Below, piece by piece: positions 28,711 through 39,224 of a stretch of DNA of 64,000 nucleotides. The notes beneath the pieces were generated by a model. It made no database searches, was not told the DNA's origin, and saw only the letters and a list, made by a program, of their open reading frames with translations. Source of the DNA: Diplonema japonicum (lineage: Eukaryota; Euglenozoa; Diplonemea; Diplonemida; Diplonemidae); assembly GCA_964019335.1 (NCBI GenBank), contig OZ025689.1:493026-557025 (forward strand), read 5' to 3'. Within the stretch, counting starts at the first letter, position 1. Each line of letters starts with the position of its first letter. The position numbers and the translations under genes were made by a program.

Positions 28711-30378
28711 TTAAATCAAACTCTGCCATTGTCTTTCGATGCTCTTCATCTTCCCTTCCAACGCGTTGATGTGCGCCACACTCACGGTGTCCTCCCTCAA
28801 CCTGAAGATCTCTCGGAACACAGCCGCGTGTTCCATAAGATGCGTGGGGTGCCCCGCGAGCAGCTGCATCTTATACAAATCGACCGCCTTATCAATGTCA
28901 CCGAGAACCCCGTAACACAGAAGCATAGGGGAGAGAAGTTTGGAGGCAATCCAAGGGCTCCGTCGATAAAGAACATCGTGCATATCTTCCAGCGTGAGAA
29001 TGAGAAGGTTCAGACGGGATTCCGTGAGGTTGCGCCGCAACGAGGAAACACGCTTTGCGATACAAAACGCAAGGTGGGAAAGAATCGTGACTTGCGTATC
29101 TAACCGTTTGCTGTTGGGGGTGTCGACGGTTGATCGAAGCAGTCTCCACAGTCGCACGCACCCATAACCGAAGTTTCGATAAGACGTGTCGAGTATTGCG
29201 TATAAAACACCTTCAGCTAACCCTCGTTTCTCATACAGAATGTGTTTTGAAAATATTTCATGCATCGAACCTGCACGATGTCCCATCAAAGCGGTTTTGT
29301 AGTGAACCGCAGCCGAGAGCAATCGGACCGAAATAGACTCCCATATCTTCGTGCTTCCTATGATGATTCCACGATCATCGAACGCTTTCAACGCGGCTGG
29401 GTAGTCGCCACGTGAAGCGTGTGCGCCGATTCTTATCTCAACATCGCGGAGCGATGACCCTCTGATCTCTGAGGGTACCGGCTGCCGTTGGATTTCGTAA
29501 AAACGGCTTTCCAAGCTTCTTGTCACGGAGTCGGTGACGTCCTTGTCACTCAAAGCCTGCAAGAATCTTCCAAGCCACAACACATCACCGGTAGTGATGA
29601 GGCATTGCAGGATCACGCTAAAGTGGATGATGCTTGGTCTGGTGTTGAATTCTGTCGTCATCGTTTCTACGACATAGGACGCGGAGCTGATGTCTCCGTG
29701 GAGGCAACAGCTGTCTATCAATGCACCCCAGTCTGCGATGTTTATCCCCATCCCCTTGTCGACCATCTCTGTGAACAGCTTCCCGCCTTGTTCGAAGGAG
29801 ATACATGCGGATAGTAGTCTGTTGTAAACAGAAGGGTGGCCTTTGTGGATTTGCCAAGATAGGACAGCGACTCTGAACATGTTCAGACGATCCCCTGCTC
29901 GATGTAGCGCCATGATGGCGAACACGATGAACCTCCCAGCAACCTCCAAGCTGTTCCCGTGAATCTGCCAGGTTTTTTTTAAAATGTAGACGATTCCTTT
30001 GATGTCGCCCATCGCCGCGTAGCTTTGCATTACTTTCAAGTACATGGACAGTGTCGGTGCGACGTGGTCCTCCAAGGCCATGTCGAGCATTAACTGGGTT
30101 CTCGCGGTCATCCCCATCCTGCTGAAGAACGCTAGTGCTTCCGTGTACGCCATTACCCCTGCAGCGCCCTTTTTTCGTATCCCCGCGAAATCCTTGTAAA
30201 AGTTCAGCCTCAGCGTGCGCGATCTGTGGTAGTCCGTGAACTTGTACCGCGACTTGCTCACCTGGTCTAAGTACTTCGTCTTTATATATTTAGCGGCAGT
30301 GTGATCAGAGTCTGGAAAGGACAGCCCGCAGGCTGAGTACCGACGGATCCCAACGTTTTTGCCATTTTTAATCAGCAT
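28711..30378 (-). CDS. Pentatricopeptide-type helical repeat protein, probably mitochondrial
   Basis: 555 aa from the ATG at 30378 (MLIKNGKNVGIRRYSACG); the 27 upstream codons are Lys-rich leader. The body is all-helical with PPR-like spacing: AYTEALAFFSRMGM, TLSMYLKVMQSYAAMGDIKG, SVYNRLLSACISFEQGGKLFTEMVDKGM, DWGALIDSCCLHGDISSASYVVETM, HFSVILQCLITTGDV and a last unit near PMLLCYGVLGDIDKAVDLYKM. The basic, hydroxylated N-terminus fits a mitochondrial presequence. PPR proteins bind organellar RNA; in euglenozoans many belong to the mitoribosome or RNA-processing machinery. RNA target unknown. Confidence 0.7.
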   Translation of the reverse strand: MLIKNGKNVGIRRYSACGLSFPDSDHTAAKYIKTKYLDQVSKSRYKFTDYHRSRTLRLNFYKDFAGIRKKGAAGVMAYTEALAFFSRMGMTARTQLMLDMALEDHVAPTLSMYLKVMQSYAAMGDIKGIVYILKKTWQIHGNSLEVAGRFIVFAIMALHRAGDRLNMFRVAVLSWQIHKGHPSVYNRLLSACISFEQGGKLFTEMVDKGMGINIADWGALIDSCCLHGDISSASYVVETMTTEFNTRPSIIHFSVILQCLITTGDVLWLGRFLQALSDKDVTDSVTRSLESRFYEIQRQPVPSEIRGSSLRDVEIRIGAHASRGDYPAALKAFDDRGIIIGSTKIWESISVRLLSAAVHYKTALMGHRAGSMHEIFSKHILYEKRGLAEGVLYAILDTSYRNFGYGCVRLWRLLRSTVDTPNSKRLDTQVTILSHLAFCIAKRVSSLRRNLTESRLNLLILTLEDMHDVLYRRSPWIASKLLSPMLLCYGVLGDIDKAVDLYKMQLLAGHPTHLMEHAAVFREIFRLREDTVSVAHINALEGKMKSIERQWQSLI

Positions 30379-30455
30379 AGTTGCATTGTCCCTATTGTGT
30401 TTTTTTTTTTTATTTTTCTTTTTTTTTTTTGAAGAGGAGCAAGAAAATAAATACT

Positions 30456-31595
30456 TCAACTGTTCTCAATACACCATTTTGGGACTTCAAGGGGCTCGAC
30501 CCCAAGCGTCAAAGCGCATGCTGCCAATACATGGCATTCAAAAGGATGTCGTCCGGGTGGGGACAGCGTGAAGCATTCAACACCGAGCCGTGCCCAGCAC
30601 AGCTGCCGGCATTCATGTTGTGAAGCGGGGAGCTGTCCATCGGGGGTTATGGTGATGGTTGGTGTCGGCCGCCATTGGATAGGAGGTGCGTCTGTCCCGA
30701 GCATCATCCTCTCTGTGGCGGAGAAATCGGAAAAAAGTGAATCGATCTTTTTAGCAGAAGCGAGGTCGTGGGAGAGCAACGCGGCACGATGGCACCGTCC
30801 CAACCAGTAGCCCATTCCATACGAATGGAACAGTTCCTCGCCAACCTCAATGTCGCGCAAGGCAACGGCAACAACAGCCTCGTCGATGACGGCCATGGCA
30901 ACGTTTCGCTTCCCGTTCGAACGGTGGATGTAACCTTCCACATCAAGGCTGTCATCGATGCTCTCTCCATCGTTTATTAAATGCGCGACGCCGTAAGCAA
31001 GGTCTTCCGAATTTGGATCGCCTTCTATCATCCCTTTAGACGTCATTTGACTGTATGATTCACTACCGATGGAGTCAGTGGGTCGCCAGACCCCGGAAAA
31101 CTGGGTGACGATGTCGCCTTTGGTGACCGGTGTTGAGGTGAAGATGCCGCGCCCTGAGTTCGGTATGCTTGAGGGTTTTACGGATAGTTGTGTTTTGTTG
31201 TATTCGGGTATAGTGCGGCATCGTGTGTGGTGCCGCATTGCCTGTTCGTTGCTTAAAAGCTGTGTTTTGTCCTCCCATCTGAAGGATGCGTGAATGTTCA
31301 ACGGCAGTTTGAGGAATTGTGCGGATTGATCCCCGCACGCCGCGTGTCTTCCGTCCACCCGTTCGTACAGGCATTCTAGGTTTTTTTCTGATACTGCCAG
31401 AGTCCTTCCCCCCGGGATTGATACGCCATATCTTCCTTTGTTGCCGTCCCACGAAGTGACCCTCCCCCGCTCCCCGTTCAGATCTGCTTTGTTTAGATTT
31501 TTCAGCTCAACAGCATCGCCCTGCTTTATGTGCAGGGGGCCCATTGTTTTTGTTGCAGCGAGGGGTTCCCATGTTAGATCGTCCGATGATGCCAT
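30456..31595 (-). CDS. SET-domain protein (putative lysine methyltransferase)
   Basis: 379 aa. An N-terminal SH3/KOW-like beta segment (GERGRVTSWDGNKGRYGVSIPGG, residues about 40-65) precedes a SET domain from about residue 145 to 275: GRGIFTSTPVTKGDIV, then VAHLINDGES in place of the usual NHS core, and the C-terminal GEELFHSYGMGYW containing the catalytic-type Tyr. The central NHxC motif of active SET enzymes is not clearly present (HLIND instead), so activity is uncertain. The C-terminal 100 residues hold Cys/His but no clear post-SET cluster. Its stop lies 77 bp upstream of the PPR start. Confidence 0.75.
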   Translation of the reverse strand: MASSDDLTWEPLAATKTMGPLHIKQGDAVELKNLNKADLNGERGRVTSWDGNKGRYGVSIPGGRTLAVSEKNLECLYERVDGRHAACGDQSAQFLKLPLNIHASFRWEDKTQLLSNEQAMRHHTRCRTIPEYNKTQLSVKPSSIPNSGRGIFTSTPVTKGDIVTQFSGVWRPTDSIGSESYSQMTSKGMIEGDPNSEDLAYGVAHLINDGESIDDSLDVEGYIHRSNGKRNVAMAVIDEAVVAVALRDIEVGEELFHSYGMGYWLGRCHRAALLSHDLASAKKIDSLFSDFSATERMMLGTDAPPIQWRPTPTITITPDGQLPASQHECRQLCWARLGVECFTLSPPGRHPFECHVLAACALTLGVEPLEVPKWCIENS

Positions 31596-31731
31596 CCCCC
31601 CTCCCTGGTTTTTTTTTTTTTTTCCGCTTTATAACAGGGTGGAATAATAACTATAAAAAAAAAAAAGTGTGAGTGTACACACTTACTTATTATCCCCCCC
31701 CATCCTTCCCCCGTTCTATTTTTTTTTCTCT

Positions 31732-33192
31732 TTATAGTTTAGCGGTGGCTGCCGTGTATTTCAATGCACGTTCCTTCACCTCCGCTGGGGTCGATCCCGG
31801 TTTGTACAGAGACGACCCGACCCCGAACCCGTATGCTCCCGCAGCCCGCCATTCAGCCATATTTTCCAAGTTGACCCCACCCACGGCGAAGGTTTTCAAC
31901 GTCTTGGGAAGAACGACCTTGATAGCCTTCAGGCCTTTCGGGCCGAGCGTTTCCGCAGGAAAAAGTTTTACCCCGTCAACCCCCAGCTCGGCGGCCATGA
32001 GGGCGTCAGTAGGGGTGTAGACACCGGGGATTGTGACCAAGGCTTTCGACACGGCTCGTTGTATCATCAAAGGGTTTGTGTTGGGAGAGATGATGAGCCT
32101 CCCGCCCACATCAGCCACTCTGTCGACGTCAGCAGGGGTGAGCACAGTCCCGGCACCGATAAGAATGTTGTCTTGATGCTTGAAAGCCTGCACAAGCCTG
32201 CGGATCGACTCAAACGGATTGGGGGAGTTCAGCGGGACTTCTATCCCAGTTACACCCGATGCCACCAATGCCTCCCCAATGCTCACTACCTCCTCAGGCA
32301 CGACACCCCGTAGAATCGCTATTATTCTGGGAATCTCCGGTTTCGGCAGAACCCCCCTTACCCCTGCTAAAATCGCCGTCTCACTAGGGATGTTCTCAAT
32401 CGTCCCAACCTTTCCAAGCAACGAAAAGGCTGTTTTGTAGAGGTTGCAGAGTTTTGTTGAACCGATGATGGTGACCCTCGGGGTGTGGTTTGGGAGCTGG
32501 GAGCGAATCTCCTCGCCCACTAGGATTCCCGACAAGTAAGCGTTCGCCGCGGAATCGTTTCCCTTGTAGGATTTGGACAGCGACGCCCTCCGGACCTTGA
32601 AAAGGTTGCCGAGGAAGGGCCCCGTGGCCATGACACCCTTTGCAAACCACGCCTCATCGTGCGTTCTAGAAACAATGCTCTTTTTGAGGATGGTGTGGTT
32701 GCCTACAGCCTGGAATATATCGCCCGACATCAACGTGGAGAATGATACGATCTTCCCGTTCGACACTTTGATCCATTTTGAATGGGTACCTGGGCACACG
32801 AATACACCGTCCTTTCCCACGCCAAGTGCTTGTACCTCTTCGCCACGCATTACATCAGGAGACTCTGTGCCGTGGCATACACCTGGGAGGAAGTAGATGT
32901 CGCGCCCGTTGCTTTGTGTTTTTGTTTTCAGGCCTTCTTTCAAATCTTGCAGGCCTGCAGGAGTGCTTACGTAGGCGGTCTCCTTCCATCCAACCGAGCT
33001 CCCGCCCATCCCTACTACGTACACCAATTTCTCCCCCCAGTGCTGTGGGATCATTTCGTTGAACGCCTTCTCGTGGTCCGTCACGCTAAGAACCCCTTTG
33101 CCTTCGTGCTCCACTTTCTCTGTAACGAAAACCCCTTGGACCCGGAAGGCCCTGAACGAGGTTGTGCCCCAGTCCACAATAATATGGCTCAT
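31732..33192 (-). CDS. dgoKA: Fused 2-dehydro-3-deoxygalactonokinase / 2-dehydro-3-deoxy-6-phosphogalactonate aldolase
   Basis: 486 aa in one uninterrupted frame. Residues 1-290 match the DgoK sugar-acid kinase family (IIVDWGTTSFRAFRV, VGMGGSSVGWKE, FLPGVCHG, MRGEEVQALG, VCPGTHSKWIKV, FSTLMSGDIF). Residues about 293-486 match the KDPG/KDPGal class I aldolase (IAILRGVVPEE, GIEVPLNSP with the catalytic Glu, ILIGAGTVL, GVKLFPAE with the Schiff-base Lys, AVGGVNLENM). Together they phosphorylate 2-keto-3-deoxygalactonate and split it to pyruvate and glyceraldehyde 3-phosphate, the last steps of the De Ley-Doudoroff galactose route. These families are bacterial, so lateral transfer is likely. The A-rich leader and position inside the array show it is a host gene, not contamination. 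Confidence 0.92.
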   Translation of the reverse strand: MSHIIVDWGTTSFRAFRVQGVFVTEKVEHEGKGVLSVTDHEKAFNEMIPQHWGEKLVYVVGMGGSSVGWKETAYVSTPAGLQDLKEGLKTKTQSNGRDIYFLPGVCHGTESPDVMRGEEVQALGVGKDGVFVCPGTHSKWIKVSNGKIVSFSTLMSGDIFQAVGNHTILKKSIVSRTHDEAWFAKGVMATGPFLGNLFKVRRASLSKSYKGNDSAANAYLSGILVGEEIRSQLPNHTPRVTIIGSTKLCNLYKTAFSLLGKVGTIENIPSETAILAGVRGVLPKPEIPRIIAILRGVVPEEVVSIGEALVASGVTGIEVPLNSPNPFESIRRLVQAFKHQDNILIGAGTVLTPADVDRVADVGGRLIISPNTNPLMIQRAVSKALVTIPGVYTPTDALMAAELGVDGVKLFPAETLGPKGLKAIKVVLPKTLKTFAVGGVNLENMAEWRAAGAYGFGVGSSLYKPGSTPAEVKERALKYTAATAKL

Positions 33193-33324
33193 TTTTTTTC
33201 TTCTTCTTTTTTTTTTTGTGTGGATTTGTGTGTGTTTCTTTTTTTTTTTTTTTCTTTTTTATTTTTTCAAAAAAGGCAGTGAGGGAATAAAACATAAAAT
33301 GGGGGGGACCAAAAAAAAAAAAAA

Positions 33325-34370
33325 ATAGGATAGGAACGAAGTGGTTAGCAATGGCCCGCCGCGGTGGTTTGCGCCAGCTCAGCACCTGATCACCATACTC
33401 CCTGAGCTGCGGGGTCAGCTTGAGCTTGTACAGTTCCACAACCTTTGGCGCCTCGAGTCTTGAGCCTTGAGTCGTCACCATCCATGGCGGTTCCTTCTCA
33501 ACCGCGAACCGCTTCACCGCCAGAGCATCGTCCCTGCGCCTCACCACCTCTGCCAAATACCTCTGCAGCCTCTCCAAACCGCGGAACACGACCTTCCTCG
33601 GGAGAATCCCGTGCAGCTCCAAACAGACCGGCCACCTTTCGCTCCTGACCAGACCGGTATATACCTCCTTCTTCTGCACCTCCAATGCGACCTCGCACTC
33701 CCAAAGCTGGTGTCGCAGCAACCTAACTGTGCTGCCCTTCGCAGCATCACAAACATCGCAATTGAGCGTACCCGCTGCTTTGTCGGTCCTCCCTCTATCC
33801 AGGTGGTCGGCTTCTTCCTCGCTCCCTTCACCTCCCTCCTCATCAGGTTCTTCAGGAGGGGAGAGTAAAACTTGTTTCGCATACGGGCTGAGGTACGGCA
33901 CCGCCCCGGCGATTATCCTCCTCACCCGCCACGCTTCGAGCGGTCTGCGTGCGCTGCACTTCATCCAGTAAGCGTTCGTTGCAGGGGCCGCGCCCATCCC
34001 AAGCCCGGCCATCGTGCTTCGCGCCTTCACGATACCCGATGTCCTCATCCTCCGCAGAGCCTCCCTGAGGTCGTGCCCAGGATTCTCTCCTCTGTGCCAG
34101 GCCCCTTCCGAAAGCTGTGCTGTCTTTCGCAGATCCACCGTCCTTGCCACGGGAGAACCGTCCTCAGCCTGGCGCACGCCCACAGTCGATACACCGCGCT
34201 GGTGACAGTAATCGGCCTGTGGTCCAAGGGGCCGAGGCCTGCCCCCTTCGGTATTAGCGACACCAGGGCCGTACACATGGCTTCTGGCCACCTCCCCTCC
34301 CTCTCGATCAGGTTAAACAGGTCTGCCAGTCCGTCCAGTACCCACTTGGGCAGCCAAAAAAAAGGAGGAG
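33325..34370 (-). pseudogene. Remnant of a second LINE subfamily (RT start plus C-terminal zinc knuckle)
   Basis: Fragments align with the intact LINE in order: the first RT motifs (LIEREGRWPEAMCTALVSLIPKG, DHRPITVTSAVYRLW), then a jump to the C-terminal region with CDVCDAAKGS...H...CEVAL and WPVCLELHGIL. Most of the RT, including the YADD active site, is missing, and the frame shifts. It ends near 33325 with a sequence translating to ANHFVPI followed by a T run in sense; the same tail recurs at about 54999-55026. Inserted between DgoKA and NAP1 in the same orientation. Confidence 0.8.
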
Positions 34371-34446
34371 TGAGCAATAAAAGTATTAGGAAAAAAAAAG
34401 AAAAAGAAAAAAGAAAGAAAAAGGGTGTTAATCCCTCCTCCATGTT

Positions 34447-37373
34447 TTAAAACTTTCGTGCCGCAACCTCGTGAAGCAGCGCGGAGGGGAAATATTTCGC
34501 TAAGGCGTCGGGATCGCGACACGCAAGACGGTTCAGAAACGTCACCTTTTTTTTTTTGTTTCCTTCAATTTATTTTGTTAGCATACCTGGTTGCAGAAAG
34601 TCTGGTGAGCGTCTTTTGATGCTATCTTTGCAGCTTGTCTTTGAGCTAGTATTATACCCGCAGATTTCTCGTAAAATACACTGTAAGGACCGGGGGTCTG
34701 AGGCAACTGCGAGAACAAGGTATGTATCGCATTGTGCATGTTAGGATGCAGACTGCTCTTCGTCCACACAGGGTGGTGGAACATCACCGACATAATTGAC
34801 GGAAGAACCCGGAGCTCCGTCCAGGCATCGGTTTGAAACAGCGTTTTTAAATACGCTTCCCTATGGCTCGGGTATTCTGTTTCTACATTATACAAACAGG
34901 TTCGAACAGCGAGGGTTGAGGCAACATGGGAGAGCGACTCAACGAGAGCCGATTCGGTGACGAGCTTTTTGACATCCGTGGTGCTCTGTAGGTTTTCCTC
35001 GACAAACGCCACCGCTTTCACCAATGAATGCAGAGTTTTTTCAAGGCTTTGCAACAACACACCATCAATAGACGCCACACCATAAGGCCCCACACAGGCT
35101 ACCAAGTGTTCCCAGTCTGCTTGAGACGCAAGGCTTGAGACCGAGAGCTTTCTTCCTGTTCCGATATTTTGCTTTTGACTGTTCAGCACACTAACGTGTT
35201 CAAGGATCCCGGTTGTTATCCTATGCAGTAGATTGTAATACAAATTCTCCGGGGGGGTATCCTCGGGCCGATCCCACGATTGCGGTGCTGTCAGTTCCGA
35301 CAGAAGAACCTGGAAAACAGCGTCAGTTGAAGACACCGAACGCCAAAAATGGAAAACAGAATGGCTTCGCGATATCTTGTCTCGAAGTGCCGATGTTTGA
35401 ACGCCTAGAGGCCCGGTGTCAACCGTGTCGAGGAACTGCCTTTCGTTGGAAATCAACGCCAGGCGAAGACTCTCCGCAACATTCAGCACCTTCGAGTATA
35501 TCCTCACACACGGATCCTCACCAACAGCGGACAACATCGTGCCCAACATTAACCGCGATGCTGCTGCAGTGTCCCCTTTCGCACCCTCAGCGTACTTCAT
35601 AGAAGCCTCCAATGTTTTTGAAACGAGGCCTTCCACATATGTTATCCATGATGCTCCGACAGAAGATTCGACGCTGTCGGGAGCCCATGGGTGCACAGAG
35701 TCTGTGAAGGAATCTGGTATCCTGAGCAACCACATGACCTCCGAGATGAGCTGCGGGTTTTCCAAACAGTTTTGAACAACGCCAGCAAACCATGTAGAGT
35801 GGTCCCACAATGAGGATAACGACGCAGTTTGCCGGAGCGTGGTTTCTATGTACGTCATGCCGAAGTCTGTTAGGAGCAAGAATGCTGTCTGGAACAGCTT
35901 GCAGTCTTTTTTCCCTGTCACGGCGAAAGGGTGGACTTTTGAGCAGATTCTGGTTTGGCATCGCAGCCAATCGATGCGTGCTGCGTCGTGGTCTCCTTCG
36001 GACACGTTTTCCGCGAAGCTTTCTAAAGTGGGAATCGCATCCTGCCCACCGGCTCCGGACACCGCCACCAAGAAGTCAGAGACAGAATCGTTCAAAGCGT
36101 GTTGGTAGCCAGTTGAAAGAAACTTCTTCCAGTACCTCCCGATAGTGTCTTGGTGGGACGTCAACAGCTTTGAAATTTTCGAGACGGACGCCGCAGTAAG
36201 AGCGATCGATAGATCCTGCCAGTCGCTTTTCACATATTTCGCAATCTTTGTGATCGGTTTGTGCACCCAGTGCGCCGCACACCATACAACCTCATCACAC
36301 GCCAAGCTGCACAGGCAGAGCGCCAACGGTGCTTTAGCAGGGATCAACCTCGGGTTTTCCGAAAGCGTTTTATAACACTTTTCCAACCAATATTGAAGCG
36401 ATCTCCTTGAGGCAAGCCGGGTTTTCGCTGCCATTGAGACTGCCCGCTCGGAGGTTGTCGAAGTGAGGTGTTTGCCGGGCGGGTCTTTGTCCAACTTCGT
36501 CCTTCGAAGGATTTCCTTGAACTCCTTGTGGTGGTGGAAGACCTCCGTCCCATATACAGGAAGCAGGTACCCACTGGTAAGAACACTTTGCAAATTTGAG
36601 AAACCGTTTCCCTCTCGTATGGCCCAGGGGGCTACGAGGTAACAGTAACCTACCCAATCGACTACACGACCCTTTGCCAGAAGTTTTCGGTACTCCATGT
36701 TGCACGCGGGGTCAGGGGTGGAACTGCAGTACCACATGTCACGGGATGTGAAATCAACAGGTTGTAGGTACTTCTCCACACCGGAGATGGCACCAACGAG
36801 GAGCGATGTAGCTTGTTTGAAATCACTCTGCAGAGCAAGAACAGGCTTCTCGTACTTAAGAATCATATCAACAACCGACTGTATCCTTTCGGGGGTAGAC
36901 TGTTGGAGGTATTGCGACAATGCGATACAAAATTTCGCTGCGTCCATAGACCTCAGGAGAAGCACCAGTCTGGCCGTCAAGGACACCATGTTGAGGATAA
37001 GATGAGTGATTTCAAGATGCGCGCCAGTGGCGACTGTTTCAGGGAGTAGTTCTGAGCATATTATGTCTGTCATGTCGCGAACAGAGTTCAGGTACAGGAA
37101 ACAGTCGTAAAGCATGTTCATCACCTTCTCAAGGTGTCCTCTGCACCCTGTTGCGATGCCGTCCACACCTATCTTCCTCACCTGCTCCTCGTCCCACTTG
37201 GGGAATTTTCTCACCAACGCTGCATGCAGTTTCTTGTACCCTTCCCCGCTGCCCATCGCTCGGCCATGCTCTTCCCCGTATCTTAACACCCCCCGTTGCG
37301 TGTACATCGTGTATATTAGGTATCGACCTTGTTCCTCAAGGAGGAGGAGCTTTTCGGGGATTTCGGAAGACAT
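34447..37373 (-). CDS. NAP1/HEM family protein (NCKAP1-like, WAVE complex subunit), two exons
   Basis: 961 aa from the ATG at 37373 (MSSEIPEKLLLLEEQGRYL); the longer frame upstream translates homopolymers. Exon 1 34587-37373, exon 2 34447-34545, separated by a 41-bp intron; without splicing the protein stops two codons past the junction, while exon 2 adds VTFLNRLACRDPDALAKYFPSALL as expected for the family's end. Family signatures include EVFHHHKEFKEIL, LSENPRLIPAKAPLALCLCSLACDEVVW, IDWLRCQTRICSK and LVACVGPYGVASIDG. All-helical, about the expected length (1,000-1,130 aa in animals). HEM proteins sit with Sra1/CYFIP in the WAVE complex that activates Arp2/3 downstream of Rac. Confidence 0.85.
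34546..34586 (-). other. Spliceosomal intron of the NAP1 gene with A-tract acceptor
   Basis: 41 bp; starts GTATGCTAAC and ends in eleven A followed by G, with no pyrimidine tract. Phase 0. Confidence 0.75.
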
Positions 37374-37410
<37 letters not shown>

Positions 37411-37498
37411 CGTGTAAGAGAAAAGGGAAGAAAGAGAAGAAAAAAAAAAAAACCGACCCCCCTTTTTTGTACTTGCATTTTTTTTTTTTTCCTTGAAG

Positions 37499-37534
<36 letters not shown>

Positions 37535-37649
37535 AGAAGAAAAAAAAAACGTGTAAAGGGGGAAAAAAAAAAGAAAAAAGAAAATCTTCCTCCTTTCCCC
37601 CATAAATCCAATGTTCCCCCTCCCCCATTTTTTTTTTTTTTTTTTTCCT

Positions 37650-39224
37650 TCACACGCACAGCGACGTTCGAATGGCCGATGGCAGCATGCAAGTGTACAC
37701 AGCGTCGGGCTCGCGTTCGTTGTTTTTCAATTGAATGAGCTCCTCGATTTTTCGCAGCTCCGCGACAAATTTGTCGTGGTGTGCCTGTGCCCGTTCGTCA
37801 CCGAAGACTCTGCCTTCCTTCATAAGGGGCTCCAGCTCACAATAACGAGACGCCATCGCCATCACAAGCTGCACCTGAAGCTTCGCCTCCCGCGGCGATG
37901 GTATCAACGACGCCAAAGTATCCCGTGTGTATTCATGTTTCAACATGGTCAAGGGCAAAGGCTTCACCGACAACGGCGACCAAAGCACGTAAGCCAACGA
38001 TGGGTACAAATCACCCCTCCAAGCTGTGTGCCACGCCGAGCACGTCCACATTACATTTGTAATAACGAAAACAAGCGGATCAACCGTATAATCCCGGAGA
38101 TACGGCAAGCCCTTGATCGACCTTCGCAGCGTCGCAATCCAATTGTTGATTTCAAAATCGCCTGTTAAATCCGCTGGTTTCTGGTAATACTGTGACACTA
38201 CGTTTTTAGAATACGCTTCGAACGCACCCCATAAAAGCACTCCATCATCCATATATGGGTATTCCAGGTTTGTATCGGTGACTCCACAAGATACCATCGT
38301 GGCTTTGTAAGAGTTTCTTTCAAAGTCGAATGATGTCCGAGCGAGTTTTCGAATCGATCTGCGGGTTTGAAGATCAGGGAGGATGGATGAGATCTCGCTG
38401 GTGCTTGAGAGGAAGAGGCCTTCAAAATCAGTTTCCGCTTGTTCTGCGTGTTGTAGGAAGTCGTTCAGAATCTGTCGTACTGGGTGGCGTGGTGAGAGAT
38501 GTTTCTTCGTGCCTCTTGACACCTCCGCCATGACTTCGTGCGCGCATGATTTCAACCCGACTATCTTCCAGATGAGTTCTGCTTGATGGTATCTGAGCTT
38601 TGCTGAGTTCCACGAGAAAACATTGTCGTTTGGGGTGTGCACGTTAAGCTCCTTGTCCGACATTTGTATCGCAATGGGAAGAATGTCGTTTGCATCGTTA
38701 AGGTACAACAATAGGATTGGATTTGAAACTGTTGGGACCGCTCTTAAAAAACTCAAGTCTACAATGTACAACCTACCCGCGGTTGTTGCCTCTTCAAGCG
38801 TTGTGAAATCGTCCAGAAAGCCCATTACCATGTCCTCTTCCAGCTCTCCATGCATTCTTTCGGGTATATCGTGAATTGATTGGATTTTGTTCACCAATGT
38901 TGGGCTGAGTCCGTTGAAGCGTTCCCTGCCGAAGCGGGTGTCAGCCGACCATTTCAGTGCGACTTTTGGAAGTTTGAAGCCCCAGTCGTTGTATTTTCTA
39001 TCGACTTCCTCCACGCCCTTCCATGTCTCTTTTTCCTCGTCTGGCTGTGGTGTGGGTCTTACTTTTATTTGCAGGGTCCGCGGTTTTTCGTTTTTGAGGT
39101 TTCTTTCCATTTCTCGCATCCTGGTTCGAATCTGAGGATCCTTTTGGGGCAGCGTTGTGTCCTTCTCCGAGCCGGTCACCCATCGGTCAATGCAGAACGC
39201 AAATGGGGTGGTGAGAGCCAACAT
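37650..39224 (-). CDS. Lipoxygenase-family protein lacking iron ligands
   Basis: 524 aa from the ATG at 39224 (MLALTTPFAFCIDRW). Lipoxygenase landmarks are in order: RERFNGLSPTLVNKIQSI (the GxNP region), AGRLYIVDLSFL, PILLLYLNDANDILPIAIQM, WNSAKLRYHQ...CAHEVMAEVSRGTKKHLSPRHPV, and the later MWTCSAWHTAW block. Of the five iron ligands, only the second His (CAHE, about 229) and the third His (SAWH) remain: the first His aligns with Leu 224, the Asn position after SAWHTAW is Arg, and the protein stops at LPSAIRTSLCV before the usual C-terminal Ile. No N-terminal PLAT domain. Hence a catalytically altered or dead member. No downstream exon restoring the terminus was found. Confidence 0.78.
   Translation of the reverse strand: MLALTTPFAFCIDRWVTGSEKDTTLPQKDPQIRTRMREMERNLKNEKPRTLQIKVRPTPQPDEEKETWKGVEEVDRKYNDWGFKLPKVALKWSADTRFGRERFNGLSPTLVNKIQSIHDIPERMHGELEEDMVMGFLDDFTTLEEATTAGRLYIVDLSFLRAVPTVSNPILLLYLNDANDILPIAIQMSDKELNVHTPNDNVFSWNSAKLRYHQAELIWKIVGLKSCAHEVMAEVSRGTKKHLSPRHPVRQILNDFLQHAEQAETDFEGLFLSSTSEISSILPDLQTRRSIRKLARTSFDFERNSYKATMVSCGVTDTNLEYPYMDDGVLLWGAFEAYSKNVVSQYYQKPADLTGDFEINNWIATLRRSIKGLPYLRDYTVDPLVFVITNVMWTCSAWHTAWRGDLYPSLAYVLWSPLSVKPLPLTMLKHEYTRDTLASLIPSPREAKLQVQLVMAMASRYCELEPLMKEGRVFGDERAQAHHDKFVAELRKIEELIQLKNNEREPDAVYTCMLPSAIRTSLCV

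Noticed and set aside
31732-33192. Bacterial contamination as explanation for DgoKA
   Set aside because: The gene is embedded in the directional array, has the same A-rich leader and homopolymer spacers as neighbours, and lies between eukaryotic genes.
37374-37649. Missing C-terminal exon of the lipoxygenase-like gene
   Set aside because: Only homopolymer DNA lies between its stop and the NAP1 start; no acceptor followed by a lipoxygenase-type terminus was found.
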